DNA of 64,000 bases, taken from DATBJJ01 sp036556425. GTDB lineage: Bacteria; Acidobacteriota; Vicinamibacteria; Vicinamibacterales; 2-12-FULL-66-21. A program made the translations under genes and the position numbers. The stretch is taken from positions 62,001 through 126,000 of the forward strand of contig DATBJJ010000048.1 of assembly GCA_036556425.1 (NCBI GenBank). The letters are read 5' to 3'. Of this stretch, positions 8,241 through 16,051 are shown piece by piece (position 1 is the stretch's first letter; every line of letters starts with the position of its first letter). The notes under the pieces were generated by a model that made no database searches, was not told the origin of the DNA, and saw only the letters and a program-made list of their open reading frames with translations.

Positions 8241-9137
8241 TTATTTTCCAGCGACGCGCTTCGGCGCGCGCACGGTCAGCCCAGGCTTGGAGACGGACAC
8301 GTCGATCTTTTCCGGCGGAATCAACGTCTCGGGCCTCGAGTACGACACGACGTATTGGTTGGTGAGCTCGTCGGCGACCTGCAGCAGCTTGTCGGTCAAG
8401 CCGCTCTCGGCAAGGACCTGATCGCGGCGGCCGCCGGTCAACGACGTGCCGTCGGCAATCACGACGTTGCGGTTGCGCATCTCGTCGGACTCGGAGGAAG
8501 ACGGCGGGCCGATCGCGAGCACGTGCAGCGCGGCGCCGCTCCGCCTGAGCGAGTCGAGCACGTTGCGGTGATAGAGATTGCTGAACTCGACGCCGTTCTC
8601 GATCGTGATGACGAGGATCGCCTTGCGCGGCACCTCGCGGCGCTCGATGCCGCGCGAGAGCTCGTTGAGCGCCTCGAGGAGGTACGCGCCGGCGCCGGAC
8701 TTCGCGAACAGCCGACCGATGCCCTTCTGCAGCGCGACGGCGCTGTCGGTGTACTCGACGAGCGCGGTGGGCCGCTCGCCGTGCGTCGACAACGCGATCT
8801 GCGCCTTGCCGTCCATCTTCTTCACGAACGCGGTGAGGCCGTCGCGGATGAACTGAATCGCTTGCTGCGACGCTTGACTGTCGTCGATCGTGATCGCAAG
8901 CGCGATCGGATCGGTCGCCGGTCCGGCTTTGAGCACCTCACGCGCGGTGCCGTCTTCGCGCACGATGAAATCGGCGGCCGTCAACCCGATCACCGGCTTG
9001 CCGCTGTTGTCGAGCACGCTGACGTAGACGTCGCGGTTGCGGCTCTCGCTCGCGCGCGGCTTGGGTTTCTGCGCGCCGCTCAGCGCGATCGAGAGGCAGA
9101 CGACGGGAACAGCGAGCGCGGTGAAAATGTGCGCCAT
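8241..9137 (-). CDS. Secreted VWFA-related acidobacterial-type protein (degenerate MIDAS)
   Basis: A 298-residue paralogue of the next gene: signal peptide (residues 1 to about 22), then DVYVSVLDNSGKPVIGLTAADFIVREDG, then a VWFA domain from about residue 76. The site expected to read DxSxS is ITIDDSQAS, with aspartates at 85 and 86. The last serine of the motif is displaced, so metal binding may be weak or lost. The gene is the first of the seven-gene minus-strand operon, and a strong promoter-like pair sits just upstream of its ATG. Function is unknown. Confidence 0.8.
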   Translation of the reverse strand: MAHIFTALAVPVVCLSIALSGAQKPKPRASESRNRDVYVSVLDNSGKPVIGLTAADFIVREDGTAREVLKAGPATDPIALAITIDDSQASQQAIQFIRDGLTAFVKKMDGKAQIALSTHGERPTALVEYTDSAVALQKGIGRLFAKSGAGAYLLEALNELSRGIERREVPRKAILVITIENGVEFSNLYHRNVLDSLRRSGAALHVLAIGPPSSSESDEMRNRNVVIADGTSLTGGRRDQVLAESGLTDKLLQVADELTNQYVVSYSRPETLIPPEKIDVSVSKPGLTVRAPKRVAGK

Positions 9138-9144
9138 ATTCCGG

Positions 9145-9174
9145 AGTATAGGCCGCGCTTCGACGGAGCGTCAA
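9145..9174 (-). promoter_or_regulatory. Sigma-70-type promoter of the VWFA-haem operon
   Basis: Read on the minus strand, TTGACG (9174-9169) and TATACT (9150-9145) are separated by 18 bp. The -10 box ends only 7 nt before the ATG at 9137, so the transcript would begin at or just before the start codon. The first message would be leaderless or nearly so. The elements are seen directly; activity is inferred. Confidence 0.65.
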
Positions 9175-9250
9175 GAAACGCGAGACCAAAAACCCCAACG
9201 AAATTAGACAGTTGCGCGTGATATGAGTATGGGCGACGGGTGAACCGCCG

Positions 9251-10627
9251 ATGCCGCATCACCTCTCGATTCTGCTGTGGATCCCCGCCGCGGGCGCGAT
9301 TGCGGCTCGTCTGCTCGAACGGCGCGAGCGGCTCAGCCGCGCGGCGGCGATCACCTCCGCCGCGCTGGCCGCGATCGTCGCCGCGCCTCTCTGGTTCGCA
9401 TATCAACCGCGCGGTGCGGAATGGCAGTTCGCCGATCGCGCCGATGTGCTCCCGTCGATGGGCGCGAGCTACTCGCTCGGGCTCGACGGGTTCGGCCTCG
9501 CGCTGATCCTGCAGACGGTGATCGTCGGCCTCGTCCTCGCGGCGTTACGACGACCCGGCGGCGAGCGAACGCCGTACGGATCGCTCCTCACGCTGGAGTT
9601 TGCGCTGCTCGGTTCGTTCATGTCGCTCGACCTCCTTCTGTGGCTGGCGTTCGCGATCCTCGCTCTCGCCAGCGCGACGCACCTCGTTCGAACGTCGGCG
9701 CCGACCGACGGCTCGATCGCGTGGCTGTGGCCGTCCACGTTCGCCGCGTGCGCGCTCGTTGTCTTCGGAGTCGTCGTCCTGTCGGCCTCGTTTCACACGC
9801 TGTCGGGCGCGTACAGCTTCGACCTTCGCGTGCTTCGGCCCGCGACGATTCCGTCTTCGACGCAGGCGTGGGTGCTCGCGTCGCTGTCGATCGGATTTGC
9901 GGGCGCGTTCGCGTCGTTTCTCGTACGCAGATCGCTCGTGGCCTTGTCGTGTGCTGCCGTCGTGTTGGTAACGGCAGCCTACGCCTTCGCGCGCATCGCT
10001 CTGTCCGTCCTTCCCGATGCGTCGCGCGCGTTTGGTCCTGCGCTGATGACGTTGGCGATCGCGGGCTCGCTCGTTGCCGCGCTCGCGATGTTCGCCCAGA
10101 CCGCTCGGACCCGGCGCGCCGCGTTCGCAATGGTGTGTCAGCTCGGCGCGGCGATCGCCGGCGCGTTCTCGCTGACGCCGGATGGCATCACCGGCAGCAT
10201 GGTGCTCGCAAGCGTGCCGGTCGTCGGTGGACTCGCGGGCGGCCGTTTCGTCGTCGCGGGCGTGTGGCCGCTGAATCGGCTCCTTGCCGTGCTGCTCGGC
10301 GTCAGCGTCGCCGTTGCTTTCTTGGCGCTGCTGATTCCGTTCGCGCGGACGATTCGCGAACGAAGTCGACTGGCGGCGCTTGTGGTCTTCACCGCCCTCG
10401 CCGTTGCCGTCGGGATCGCGCTGTACCCATCGCCGCTCGTGCGGAGCGTGGAGACCTCTGTCGCTCGCGTCGTGCTGCGCGTGAGTCCCGAATACGCCGC
10501 CGCCGTCGCCGATTGCCTCTCGCAGCCTCCGCCGCCGCCGGCTGAGACGGGTCTGCCGCCGGGCGTCGTCATGGCGGCGCCATGCGCGGACGGGACGAAG
10601 GCGCCGGCGGATCCGCACAAGAAATGA
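9251..10627 (+). CDS. NuoM/MrpD-like polytopic membrane protein, degenerate
   Basis: A 458-residue membrane protein with roughly 12-14 hydrophobic helices. Residues around YSLGLDGFGLALILQT resemble the start of the NuoM/MrpD antiporter-like fold of complex I, and AGAFSLTPDGITGSMVLAS resembles the later discontinuous helix region. The conserved glutamate of the fifth helix and the usual histidine after the TPDGITGS-like motif are not seen. A proline-rich tail with two cysteines ends the protein. No other complex I genes are near. Proton pumping is therefore doubtful; it may be a divergent antiporter-like subunit. The stop overlaps the next ATG. Confidence 0.6.
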   Translation: MPHHLSILLWIPAAGAIAARLLERRERLSRAAAITSAALAAIVAAPLWFAYQPRGAEWQFADRADVLPSMGASYSLGLDGFGLALILQTVIVGLVLAALRRPGGERTPYGSLLTLEFALLGSFMSLDLLLWLAFAILALASATHLVRTSAPTDGSIAWLWPSTFAACALVVFGVVVLSASFHTLSGAYSFDLRVLRPATIPSSTQAWVLASLSIGFAGAFASFLVRRSLVALSCAAVVLVTAAYAFARIALSVLPDASRAFGPALMTLAIAGSLVAALAMFAQTARTRRAAFAMVCQLGAAIAGAFSLTPDGITGSMVLASVPVVGGLAGGRFVVAGVWPLNRLLAVLLGVSVAVAFLALLIPFARTIRERSRLAALVVFTALAVAVGIALYPSPLVRSVETSVARVVLRVSPEYAAAVADCLSQPPPPPAETGLPPGVVMAAPCADGTKAPADPHKK

Positions 10628-11553
10628 TCGATCTCCTGCTCCTCGTCATGTCGGTGATCTGGGGCACCAACTACTCGATCATCAAATCGGCGTTCCGCGA
10701 GCTCGATCCGCAGGCGTTCAACGCGGCGAGGATGTTGATCGCGTCGACGGCGTTCCTGATCGTGATCGGCACGCTGCAATTGAGGCGCGTGCGCGCGACG
10801 GACAGCATCGCGAGCATCTTTCAAACGCCCGCGCGCATGACGGGACGGGACTGGCGGGAGCTTGCCGCGCTCGGATTCGTTGGGCACTTTCTCTATCAAT
10901 ACGTCTTCATCGGCGGCCTGGCGCTGACGACGGTCGCGAACAGCTCGTTGATGCTGGCGGCGACGCCGGTCGTGATCGCGCTGATGAGCGCGCCGCTCGG
11001 CCAGGAACGAGTCGGCGCACGTCATTGGCTCGGCGCCGCGCTCTCCATGTTCGGTATTTACATCGTCGTCGGGCAGAACGTCAGGTTGAGCGGCGAGGGC
11101 TTGAAGGGCGATGTGATGATGGTGGCCGCGGTGATCTGCTGGGCGATCTACACGCTCGGCTCGCGCCGATTGATCTCGCGGCACTCGCCGGTCGGCGTGA
11201 CGGGCCTGTCGATGGCGATCGGCACCCTGATCTACGTGCCGGTGAACTGGAAGCACCTGAGCGCCGTCGATTGGCTGGCGTTGTCGCCGCGGACCTGGCT
11301 GTCGATCGTCTACTCGGCCATCTTCGCGTTGGGCGTCGCCTATACGATCTGGTATGCCGCGGTGCGGCAGATCGGCAGCGCGCGCACGTCCGTCTACTCG
11401 AACGTCATTCCGCTCGTCGCGATGGCGACCGCCGTCGTGTTCCTCGGAGAACCGCTCGGCTGGCGGGAGATCGTCGGCGCGACCGCCGTCCTCCTCGGCG
11501 TCGCGCTCACGCGCACCGCGCCGCAAATCCGCTCCGAGCCGTGCGAACCCTAG
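10624..11553 (+). CDS. EamA/DMT-family transporter
   Basis: A 309-residue protein with ten predicted helices in two EamA repeats. The first repeat opens with LLLLVMSVIWGTNYSIIKSA (the WGtn-f motif). The second starts near residue 140 (GDVMMVAAVICWAIYTLGSR) and ends with FLGEPLGWREIVGATAVLLGVALTR. DMT transporters usually export amino acids or small metabolites. The ATG at 10624 overlaps the upstream stop as ATGA, so a longer upstream start is unlikely. Substrate unknown. Confidence 0.88.
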   Translation: MIDLLLLVMSVIWGTNYSIIKSAFRELDPQAFNAARMLIASTAFLIVIGTLQLRRVRATDSIASIFQTPARMTGRDWRELAALGFVGHFLYQYVFIGGLALTTVANSSLMLAATPVVIALMSAPLGQERVGARHWLGAALSMFGIYIVVGQNVRLSGEGLKGDVMMVAAVICWAIYTLGSRRLISRHSPVGVTGLSMAIGTLIYVPVNWKHLSAVDWLALSPRTWLSIVYSAIFALGVAYTIWYAAVRQIGSARTSVYSNVIPLVAMATAVVFLGEPLGWREIVGATAVLLGVALTRTAPQIRSEPCEP

Positions 11554-11554
11554 G

Positions 11555-11583
11555 GGTTCCAGGTTCCAAGGTTGCAGGTTCGA
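11555..11583 (+). repeat. Short degenerate GGTTCCA tandem repeat
   Basis: The spacer between the transporter and desaturase genes is made of imperfect 7-8-bp copies: GGTTCCA, GGTTCCA, AGGTTGCA and GGTTCGA. A related inverted version (GGAACCAGGAACCAAGAACG) occurs at 25139-25158 before zwf. No coding or promoter function is evident. Confidence 0.6.
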
Positions 11584-11605
11584 CCGCAGCAGAGTGCTAA
11601 GATCG

Positions 11606-12622
11606 ATGCTGAACGTGAAGTCCCACCACTACGCGCAGCACGCGGTCGCGCTGAAGGCGGATCTGGCGCAGGCTATTCCGCGTGACGTGCTGCGTGCGTT
11701 TCACCAGAAGTCAGCCGCTCGTCACTTCGTGGTGGCGATTCGTCAATTCGCGATTCTCGGCCTCGCGACGTGGGGACTCATCCGTTTCGAGCATCCGCTG
11801 ATCTGGATCCCGCTCGCGTTCGTGCAGGGCTTCACTATTTTCGACTTCACGATCCTCCTGCACGAGGTCCTGCACCACAACGTGTTCGAGAAGACGCGTC
11901 CGTTCGCGACGCGCGTACTCGGATTGCTCTACGCGACGCCGAGCGGCATCTCGGCGAGCCAGTTCACGCGGTGGCACCTCGATCATCACGCCGAGTTGGG
12001 ATCGGAGGAGGACGATCCGAAGCGCCATCACCTGTCGCCGAAGGTGAACGCGCGCTGGTTCAAGCTGCTCTACTGCACGCCCGCGCTCTTTCCGATCTAC
12101 TTTCGCGCGGCGCGCAAGGAAACCGCGACGTATCCGCCGGAGCTCCAGCGCACGATCGGCCGCGAGCGCAAGGTGTCGATCCTCGCGCACCTTCTCGCGA
12201 TCGCGCTGCTGTGGTACTTCTTCGGCTTCTACACGGCGCTGCGCACGAGCATCATTCCGGTGTTCTTCATCTTCCCGATCGCCTTCACGCTCAACCGGCT
12301 GGGGCAGCACTACGACATCGACCCCAACGACCCGGCGAAATGGGGCACGCTGATGAAGGGGCATTGGTTCTGGGATTTCGTCTACCTCAACTCGAACTAT
12401 CACCTCGAGCATCACTACTTCCCGGGTGTTCCGTTCTACCGGCTGCCGGCGCTTCAGCGCGCGTTGACGCCGTTCTACGAGCGCAAGCGGATGCGGTGGA
12501 TGTCGTACGGACGTCTGGTTTACGGGTGGATCGTCGAGAACCGCGCGCCGCACACCGACTGGAGCCTGCCGGCCGGACCTGAAAGCCGCGCCGCCGCGGC
12601 GCCGACGCCACACATCCGATGA
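11606..12622 (+). CDS. Membrane fatty-acid desaturase / hydroxylase family protein
   Basis: A 338-residue di-iron membrane enzyme with three histidine boxes: His86-x3-His90-His91 (HEVLHH), His124-x2-His127-His128 (HLDHH) and His266-x2-His269-His270 (HLEHH). Four hydrophobic segments surround them. Such enzymes introduce double bonds or hydroxyl groups into acyl chains, and the HLEHH third box is also seen in carotenoid and sphingolipid modifying members. The ATG at 11606 is the first sensible start. The stop overlaps the aminotransferase start by 4 bp, which suggests the two act in one pathway. Confidence 0.88.
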   Translation: MLNVKSHHYAQHAVALKADLAQAIPRDVLRAFHQKSAARHFVVAIRQFAILGLATWGLIRFEHPLIWIPLAFVQGFTIFDFTILLHEVLHHNVFEKTRPFATRVLGLLYATPSGISASQFTRWHLDHHAELGSEEDDPKRHHLSPKVNARWFKLLYCTPALFPIYFRAARKETATYPPELQRTIGRERKVSILAHLLAIALLWYFFGFYTALRTSIIPVFFIFPIAFTLNRLGQHYDIDPNDPAKWGTLMKGHWFWDFVYLNSNYHLEHHYFPGVPFYRLPALQRALTPFYERKRMRWMSYGRLVYGWIVENRAPHTDWSLPAGPESRAAAAPTPHIR

Positions 12623-13929
12623 CCAGCATTCACACGCTGTCCGATCGCGAGATCGTCGATCTCTGCCGGCGCCACACGCTGTTCGAATGGTCCGCGCAGG
12701 GATCGGTGGATCCGATCCCGATGGCGCGATCGAAAGGCGTCTACTTCTGGACGGCCGAAGGCAAGCGGTACCTCGACTTCAACAGCCAGTTGATGTGCGT
12801 CAATGCCGGCCACGGCGACGAGCGGATCGTCGCCGCGATTCAGGAACAGGCCGCGGTGATGGCGTACGCGAACCCGTTCATGGCGACCGAAGTGCGCGCG
12901 CGTCTGGGCGCCAAGCTCGCCGAGATCTTGCCCGGCGACATCGACGTGTTCTTCTTCACGAACGGCGGCGCCGACGCGAACGAGAACGCCATCAAGATCG
13001 CGCGCGCGTTCACCGGACGCCACAAGATCCTCGCGCGCTATCGCTCGTATCACGGCGGCACGCACGGCGCGATCGCGCTCACCGGCGATCCGCGCCGGTG
13101 GAGCACCGAGCCCGGCATGCCGGGCGTCGTCCACGTTCTCGACCCATATCACGGCATGGCGCGAGGCTGGGATTCCGCGGCGGACTCGCTGGCCATGCTC
13201 GAGGAAGTGATCGAGCTGGAGGGACCGCAGACGATCGCGGCGTTCTTCCTCGAGACCGTCAGCGGGACCAACGGCGTCCTCGTTCCACCCGACGGGTACT
13301 TGCAAGGCGTGCGCGACCTCTGCTCGAAGCACGGGATCTTGATGGTGTGCGACGAGGTGATGTCGGGATTCGGGCGGACCGGGGAGTGGTTCGCCGTCAA
13401 CCATTGGAACGTCGTGCCCGACATCATCACGATGGCCAAGGGGCTGACGAGCGCGTACGTGCCGATGGGGGCCGTCGGCATCCGGCAGCGGATCGCGGAT
13501 CACTTCCGCGAGAAGGTGTTCAGCGGCGGGTTGACCTACAACAGCCATCCGCTCGGGTGCGCCGCGGCGCTCGCCACGATTCGCGCGTACGAGGAAGACG
13601 ACATGATCGGCAACGCGCGCCGGTTGGGTCCCGTGATGAAGCGGCTGCAGGAGGAGCTGGCGTCGAAGCATGCATCTGTCGGCGCCCACAGATCGATTGG
13701 CCTCTTCGGCATCGTGGAGCTGGTGCGCGATCAGGCGACGAAAGAGCCGCTCGCGCCGTTCGGTCAGACGTCGGCGGCGACGCGGAAGTTGTCGGCGCTG
13801 CTGCGCGAGGAGGGGCTCTACACGTTCGTGCGGTGGCACACCTTCTTCACGAATCCGCCGTTGTGCGTCACCGAGGCCCAGCTTCGGGAGGGATTCGCGA
13901 TCATCGATCGCGCGCTGAGCAGGTTGTAG
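12619..13929 (+). CDS. Class III (omega-type) PLP-dependent aminotransferase
   Basis: The protein has 436 residues. The N-terminus carries GVYFWTAEGKRYLDFNSQL, typical of class III enzymes. FTNGGADANENAIKIAR binds the cofactor phosphate, Asp245 in VCDEVMSGFGRTG contacts the pyridine nitrogen, and Lys274 in ITMAKGLTSAYVPMGAV is the PLP lysine. The sequence looks closest to taurine/beta-alanine-type omega aminotransferases, but substrate cannot be assigned. The ATGA overlap with the desaturase points to a joint role, for example on an amino lipid; that is inference. Confidence 0.88.
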   Translation: MTSIHTLSDREIVDLCRRHTLFEWSAQGSVDPIPMARSKGVYFWTAEGKRYLDFNSQLMCVNAGHGDERIVAAIQEQAAVMAYANPFMATEVRARLGAKLAEILPGDIDVFFFTNGGADANENAIKIARAFTGRHKILARYRSYHGGTHGAIALTGDPRRWSTEPGMPGVVHVLDPYHGMARGWDSAADSLAMLEEVIELEGPQTIAAFFLETVSGTNGVLVPPDGYLQGVRDLCSKHGILMVCDEVMSGFGRTGEWFAVNHWNVVPDIITMAKGLTSAYVPMGAVGIRQRIADHFREKVFSGGLTYNSHPLGCAAALATIRAYEEDDMIGNARRLGPVMKRLQEELASKHASVGAHRSIGLFGIVELVRDQATKEPLAPFGQTSAATRKLSALLREEGLYTFVRWHTFFTNPPLCVTEAQLREGFAIIDRALSRL

Positions 13930-13940
13930 TCGGGGAACGG

Positions 13941-13979
13941 GGGGACACTCAAACGGGACAGTCAACGTTGAGTGTCCCC
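13941..13979. terminator. 12-bp stem hairpin between convergent genes
   Basis: GGGGACACTCAA (13941-13952) pairs perfectly with TTGAGTGTCCCC (13968-13979) across a 15-nt loop. It lies between the aminotransferase stop and the convergent methyltransferase end, so it could terminate both. No run of T follows directly on either side, so it could also be a dispersed intergenic repeat. Confidence 0.5.
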
Positions 13980-13990
13980 GCTCTTTCTCG

Positions 13991-14560
13991 CTACTTCTTT
14001 TCTTTCATCGGCACGGTCCACAGGTACACGCTGCGGCCCGCGACCTCCACCGTCTTCTCCGCCGGATACTTGTCGCCCATCGAGAAGGTCTGCGACACGA
14101 TCCGCGTTCCCGGCTTCAGCTCCTTGTTCAGCTTCGGGATTAGCTTCTCGTTCAGCGTCTGCAGCAAGTACAGCGTGATCACCGTGGCGTCGCTGATCTT
14201 CGCCTCGAACAGATCCTCGTTGAGGATCTTGACCTTGTCGGTGACGCCTGCTTTCGCGACCCGCTCGTTGGCCTCCTTCACGCGCACCGGGTTGATGTCG
14301 ATCCCCACGGCGCGCGCACCGAATTCCTTCGCCGCCGCCGTCACGATCATGCCGTCGCCGCAGCCCAGATCGTAGACCAGGTCCTTTGATGTGACGTTGG
14401 CCAGCTTCAACATCGCCGTCACGACTTCCGCCGGAGTTGGTACAAAGATGACGTCCGGTTCCCGCAGCGGCTTCGCGGTCTGCTGCGCCAGCGCCGGCGC
14501 GGCCAAGGCGACGGTCAACAGCAGCATCGCGAACGCCATGATTCGAACTCGCATCAGCAT
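13991..14560 (-). CDS. Exported class I SAM-dependent methyltransferase-like protein
   Basis: A 189-residue protein. Residues 1 to about 25 form a signal peptide ending in PALAQQ. The rest is a compact Rossmann methyltransferase: VYDLGCGDGMIVTAAAKEFG is the SAM-binding motif I and AVGIDINPVRVKEA is motif II. A good ribosome site (AAGGAG) precedes ATG 14560. A SAM-dependent enzyme outside the cytoplasm is puzzling because SAM is cytosolic; it may be a binding protein or work at the membrane face. The target is unknown. It converges with the aminotransferase. Confidence 0.78.
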   Translation of the reverse strand: MLMRVRIMAFAMLLLTVALAAPALAQQTAKPLREPDVIFVPTPAEVVTAMLKLANVTSKDLVYDLGCGDGMIVTAAAKEFGARAVGIDINPVRVKEANERVAKAGVTDKVKILNEDLFEAKISDATVITLYLLQTLNEKLIPKLNKELKPGTRIVSQTFSMGDKYPAEKTVEVAGRSVYLWTVPMKEKK

Positions 14561-14598
14561 CGACTCCTTTTCCTCGCAGTTGCGACGTCAGTTATATC

Positions 14599-15171
14599 CT
14601 AATAACCCATTTCCCGTTGAATGCCCCTCACGATCCGATCCAGCTCATCGACCAGCACGCCGCCGCCGGCCTCCCGATAGGCCCGCACCAGCGACTCGTA
14701 ATACGCCATCACATCGTCCGGCGTTGCTGCAAATCGCGTCCACGCGCGCTCGCCGGTGGTCCGCAGGTCGCGCAAGATCGCGTAGGCATTGTGGACCTTG
14801 TCGGCGGCGGACACACGCAGGCTGGGACCAGTGAGTTTGCGGGCGTGCTGGATGTAGGCCTGCTTGCGTTCGAGCCAGGGCTCCTTCGGCTCGCTCCACG
14901 AGTCGGTGCAGTCCTCGACGATCTTCGCGACGGCCTCGCCGAACCGCGCGCGGATGTCCTCGAGCCGCGCGCGTCCGCCTTGATCCTCCGCCGCGTCGTG
15001 GAGCAGCGCGCCGATCGCTTCATCTTCGCCGCCGCCGTCGTCGAGCACGATCGAGGCGACCCCCATCAGATGACCGATGTAGGGGGCGCCGCTTCCCTTG
15101 CGGACCTGCGTGCTATGGACCTCGTGCGCGTATCGCAGCGCGTCGTCGAATCTGCTGGTAAGCTTCGCCAC
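14599..15171 (-). CDS. HD-domain phosphohydrolase (RelA/SpoT hydrolase-like)
   Basis: A 190-residue stand-alone HD protein. The order HEVH, GAPYIGHLMGVASIV, ALLHDAAED and SAADKVHNAYAIL reproduces the metal-binding H...HD...D pattern of the ppGpp hydrolase half of RelA/SpoT and of small Mesh1-like hydrolases. No synthetase domain follows. It may hydrolyse ppGpp or another nucleotide. The start is taken as GTG 15171, since the conserved region begins at SRFDDALRYAHEVH. The gene is divergent from the YbaK-like gene, 24 bp away. Confidence 0.8.
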   Translation of the reverse strand: MAKLTSRFDDALRYAHEVHSTQVRKGSGAPYIGHLMGVASIVLDDGGGEDEAIGALLHDAAEDQGGRARLEDIRARFGEAVAKIVEDCTDSWSEPKEPWLERKQAYIQHARKLTGPSLRVSAADKVHNAYAILRDLRTTGERAWTRFAATPDDVMAYYESLVRAYREAGGGVLVDELDRIVRGIQREMGY

Positions 15172-15195
15172 TGAGGAATAGTCCGTCGCCGAACC

Positions 15196-15696
15196 GTGAC
15201 CACAATCGATCCAGCCCCGCAAGTGTATTCCACCCTCGACGCGTTGGGGATTCGCTACGAGGTCTTCACGCATCCGCCGGTGTTCACCGCGGAGGAAGCG
15301 GCAGAGCATTGGGCCGGCATCGACGGCGCGAAAGTGAAGAACCTGTTCCTTCGAAACAAGAAGGGCGATCGGCACTACCTCGTGATTCTCGAGATCGCGA
15401 AGCAAGCCGATCTGCGGCAGCTCGTGAGGATCGTCGGCGACGATCGCCTGAGCTTTGGATCGCCGGAGCGTCTCATGGCGAATCTCGGCCTGACGCCCGG
15501 GTCGGTGTCGCCGTTCGGCTTGATCCACGACACGCAGCGCGCCGTGCGGGTCATCGTCGATCAGGATCTGCGCGGCTGCGCGCGGCTGATCTTCCACCCG
15601 AACATCAACACGGCGAGCGTGACGATCGGCGGCCCCGATTTTGAACGCTTCCTGGCGTCGACGGGACACGTCGTCAAGTGGGTGCGAGTTGGGTAA
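15196..15696 (+). CDS. YbaK/ProX-type aminoacyl-tRNA deacylase
   Basis: A 166-residue protein of the YbaK/aminoacyl-tRNA-associated family, closest in layout to ProX/PrdX. These hydrolyse mischarged Ala-tRNAPro in trans. YEVFTHPPVFTAEEAAEHW near residue 15 and KNLFLRNKKGDRHYLVIL with the catalytic-site lysine region are characteristic. LTPGSVSPFGLIHD and FHPNINTASVTI complete the fold. It starts with GTG 15196 and shares a short divergent spacer with the HD hydrolase. Confidence 0.88.
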   Translation: MTTIDPAPQVYSTLDALGIRYEVFTHPPVFTAEEAAEHWAGIDGAKVKNLFLRNKKGDRHYLVILEIAKQADLRQLVRIVGDDRLSFGSPERLMANLGLTPGSVSPFGLIHDTQRAVRVIVDQDLRGCARLIFHPNINTASVTIGGPDFERFLASTGHVVKWVRVG

Positions 15697-15773
15697 CGGC
15701 CGGGTTTTGCGCCGGAATTCGCGTTGAAGGCTATTGAATTTGATGGTTCGTGAACTTTTTCACAAACCAGAAG

Positions 15774-15779
15774 TATAAT
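15774..15779 (+). promoter_or_regulatory. Candidate -10 element of the F0 ATP synthase operon
   Basis: A consensus TATAAT lies 27 bp before the first atp gene. A clear -35 box is not visible; TGAACT at 15751-15756 is a weak match at 17-bp spacing. An imperfect hairpin (GGTTCGTGA / TCACAAACC, about 15746-15769) overlaps the same region. Confidence 0.45.
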
Positions 15780-15805
15780 GGGTTAACGTTACCGGTCGGT
15801 GCGAG

Positions 15806-16051
15806 ATGGCAAAAACCAATCGGCCGTTTTCCTTCGCCCGGTCGACCAAATCCCTGCAGGAAAACGTGGAGCGCGCAGGACCGGCGGCGGCAGCGAGCTA
15901 CTCGCTGATCGGCGGAATCATTCTGCTCGGCGGCGTGGGGTACGCGGTTGACGCGTGGCAGGGGACCGGACCCTGGGGCTTGCTCGTCGGGTTGATCCTC
16001 GGCGTCGTCGTCGGATTCTACGGGCTCGTGAAGACGATCTGGCACGAATGA
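15806..16051 (+). CDS. AtpZ/AtpI-like ATP synthase accessory membrane protein
   Basis: This 81-residue protein has a polar N-terminus and two hydrophobic helices (ASYSLIGGIILLGGVGYAVD and WGLLVGLILGVVVGFYGLVKT). The GYxxD between the helices is characteristic of the AtpZ/AtpI (putative F0F1-ATPase subunit) family, which assists c-ring assembly or cation supply. It is the first gene of a tight atp set. The TGA overlaps the next ATG by 4 bp. Confidence 0.8.
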   Translation: MAKTNRPFSFARSTKSLQENVERAGPAAAASYSLIGGIILLGGVGYAVDAWQGTGPWGLLVGLILGVVVGFYGLVKTIWHE

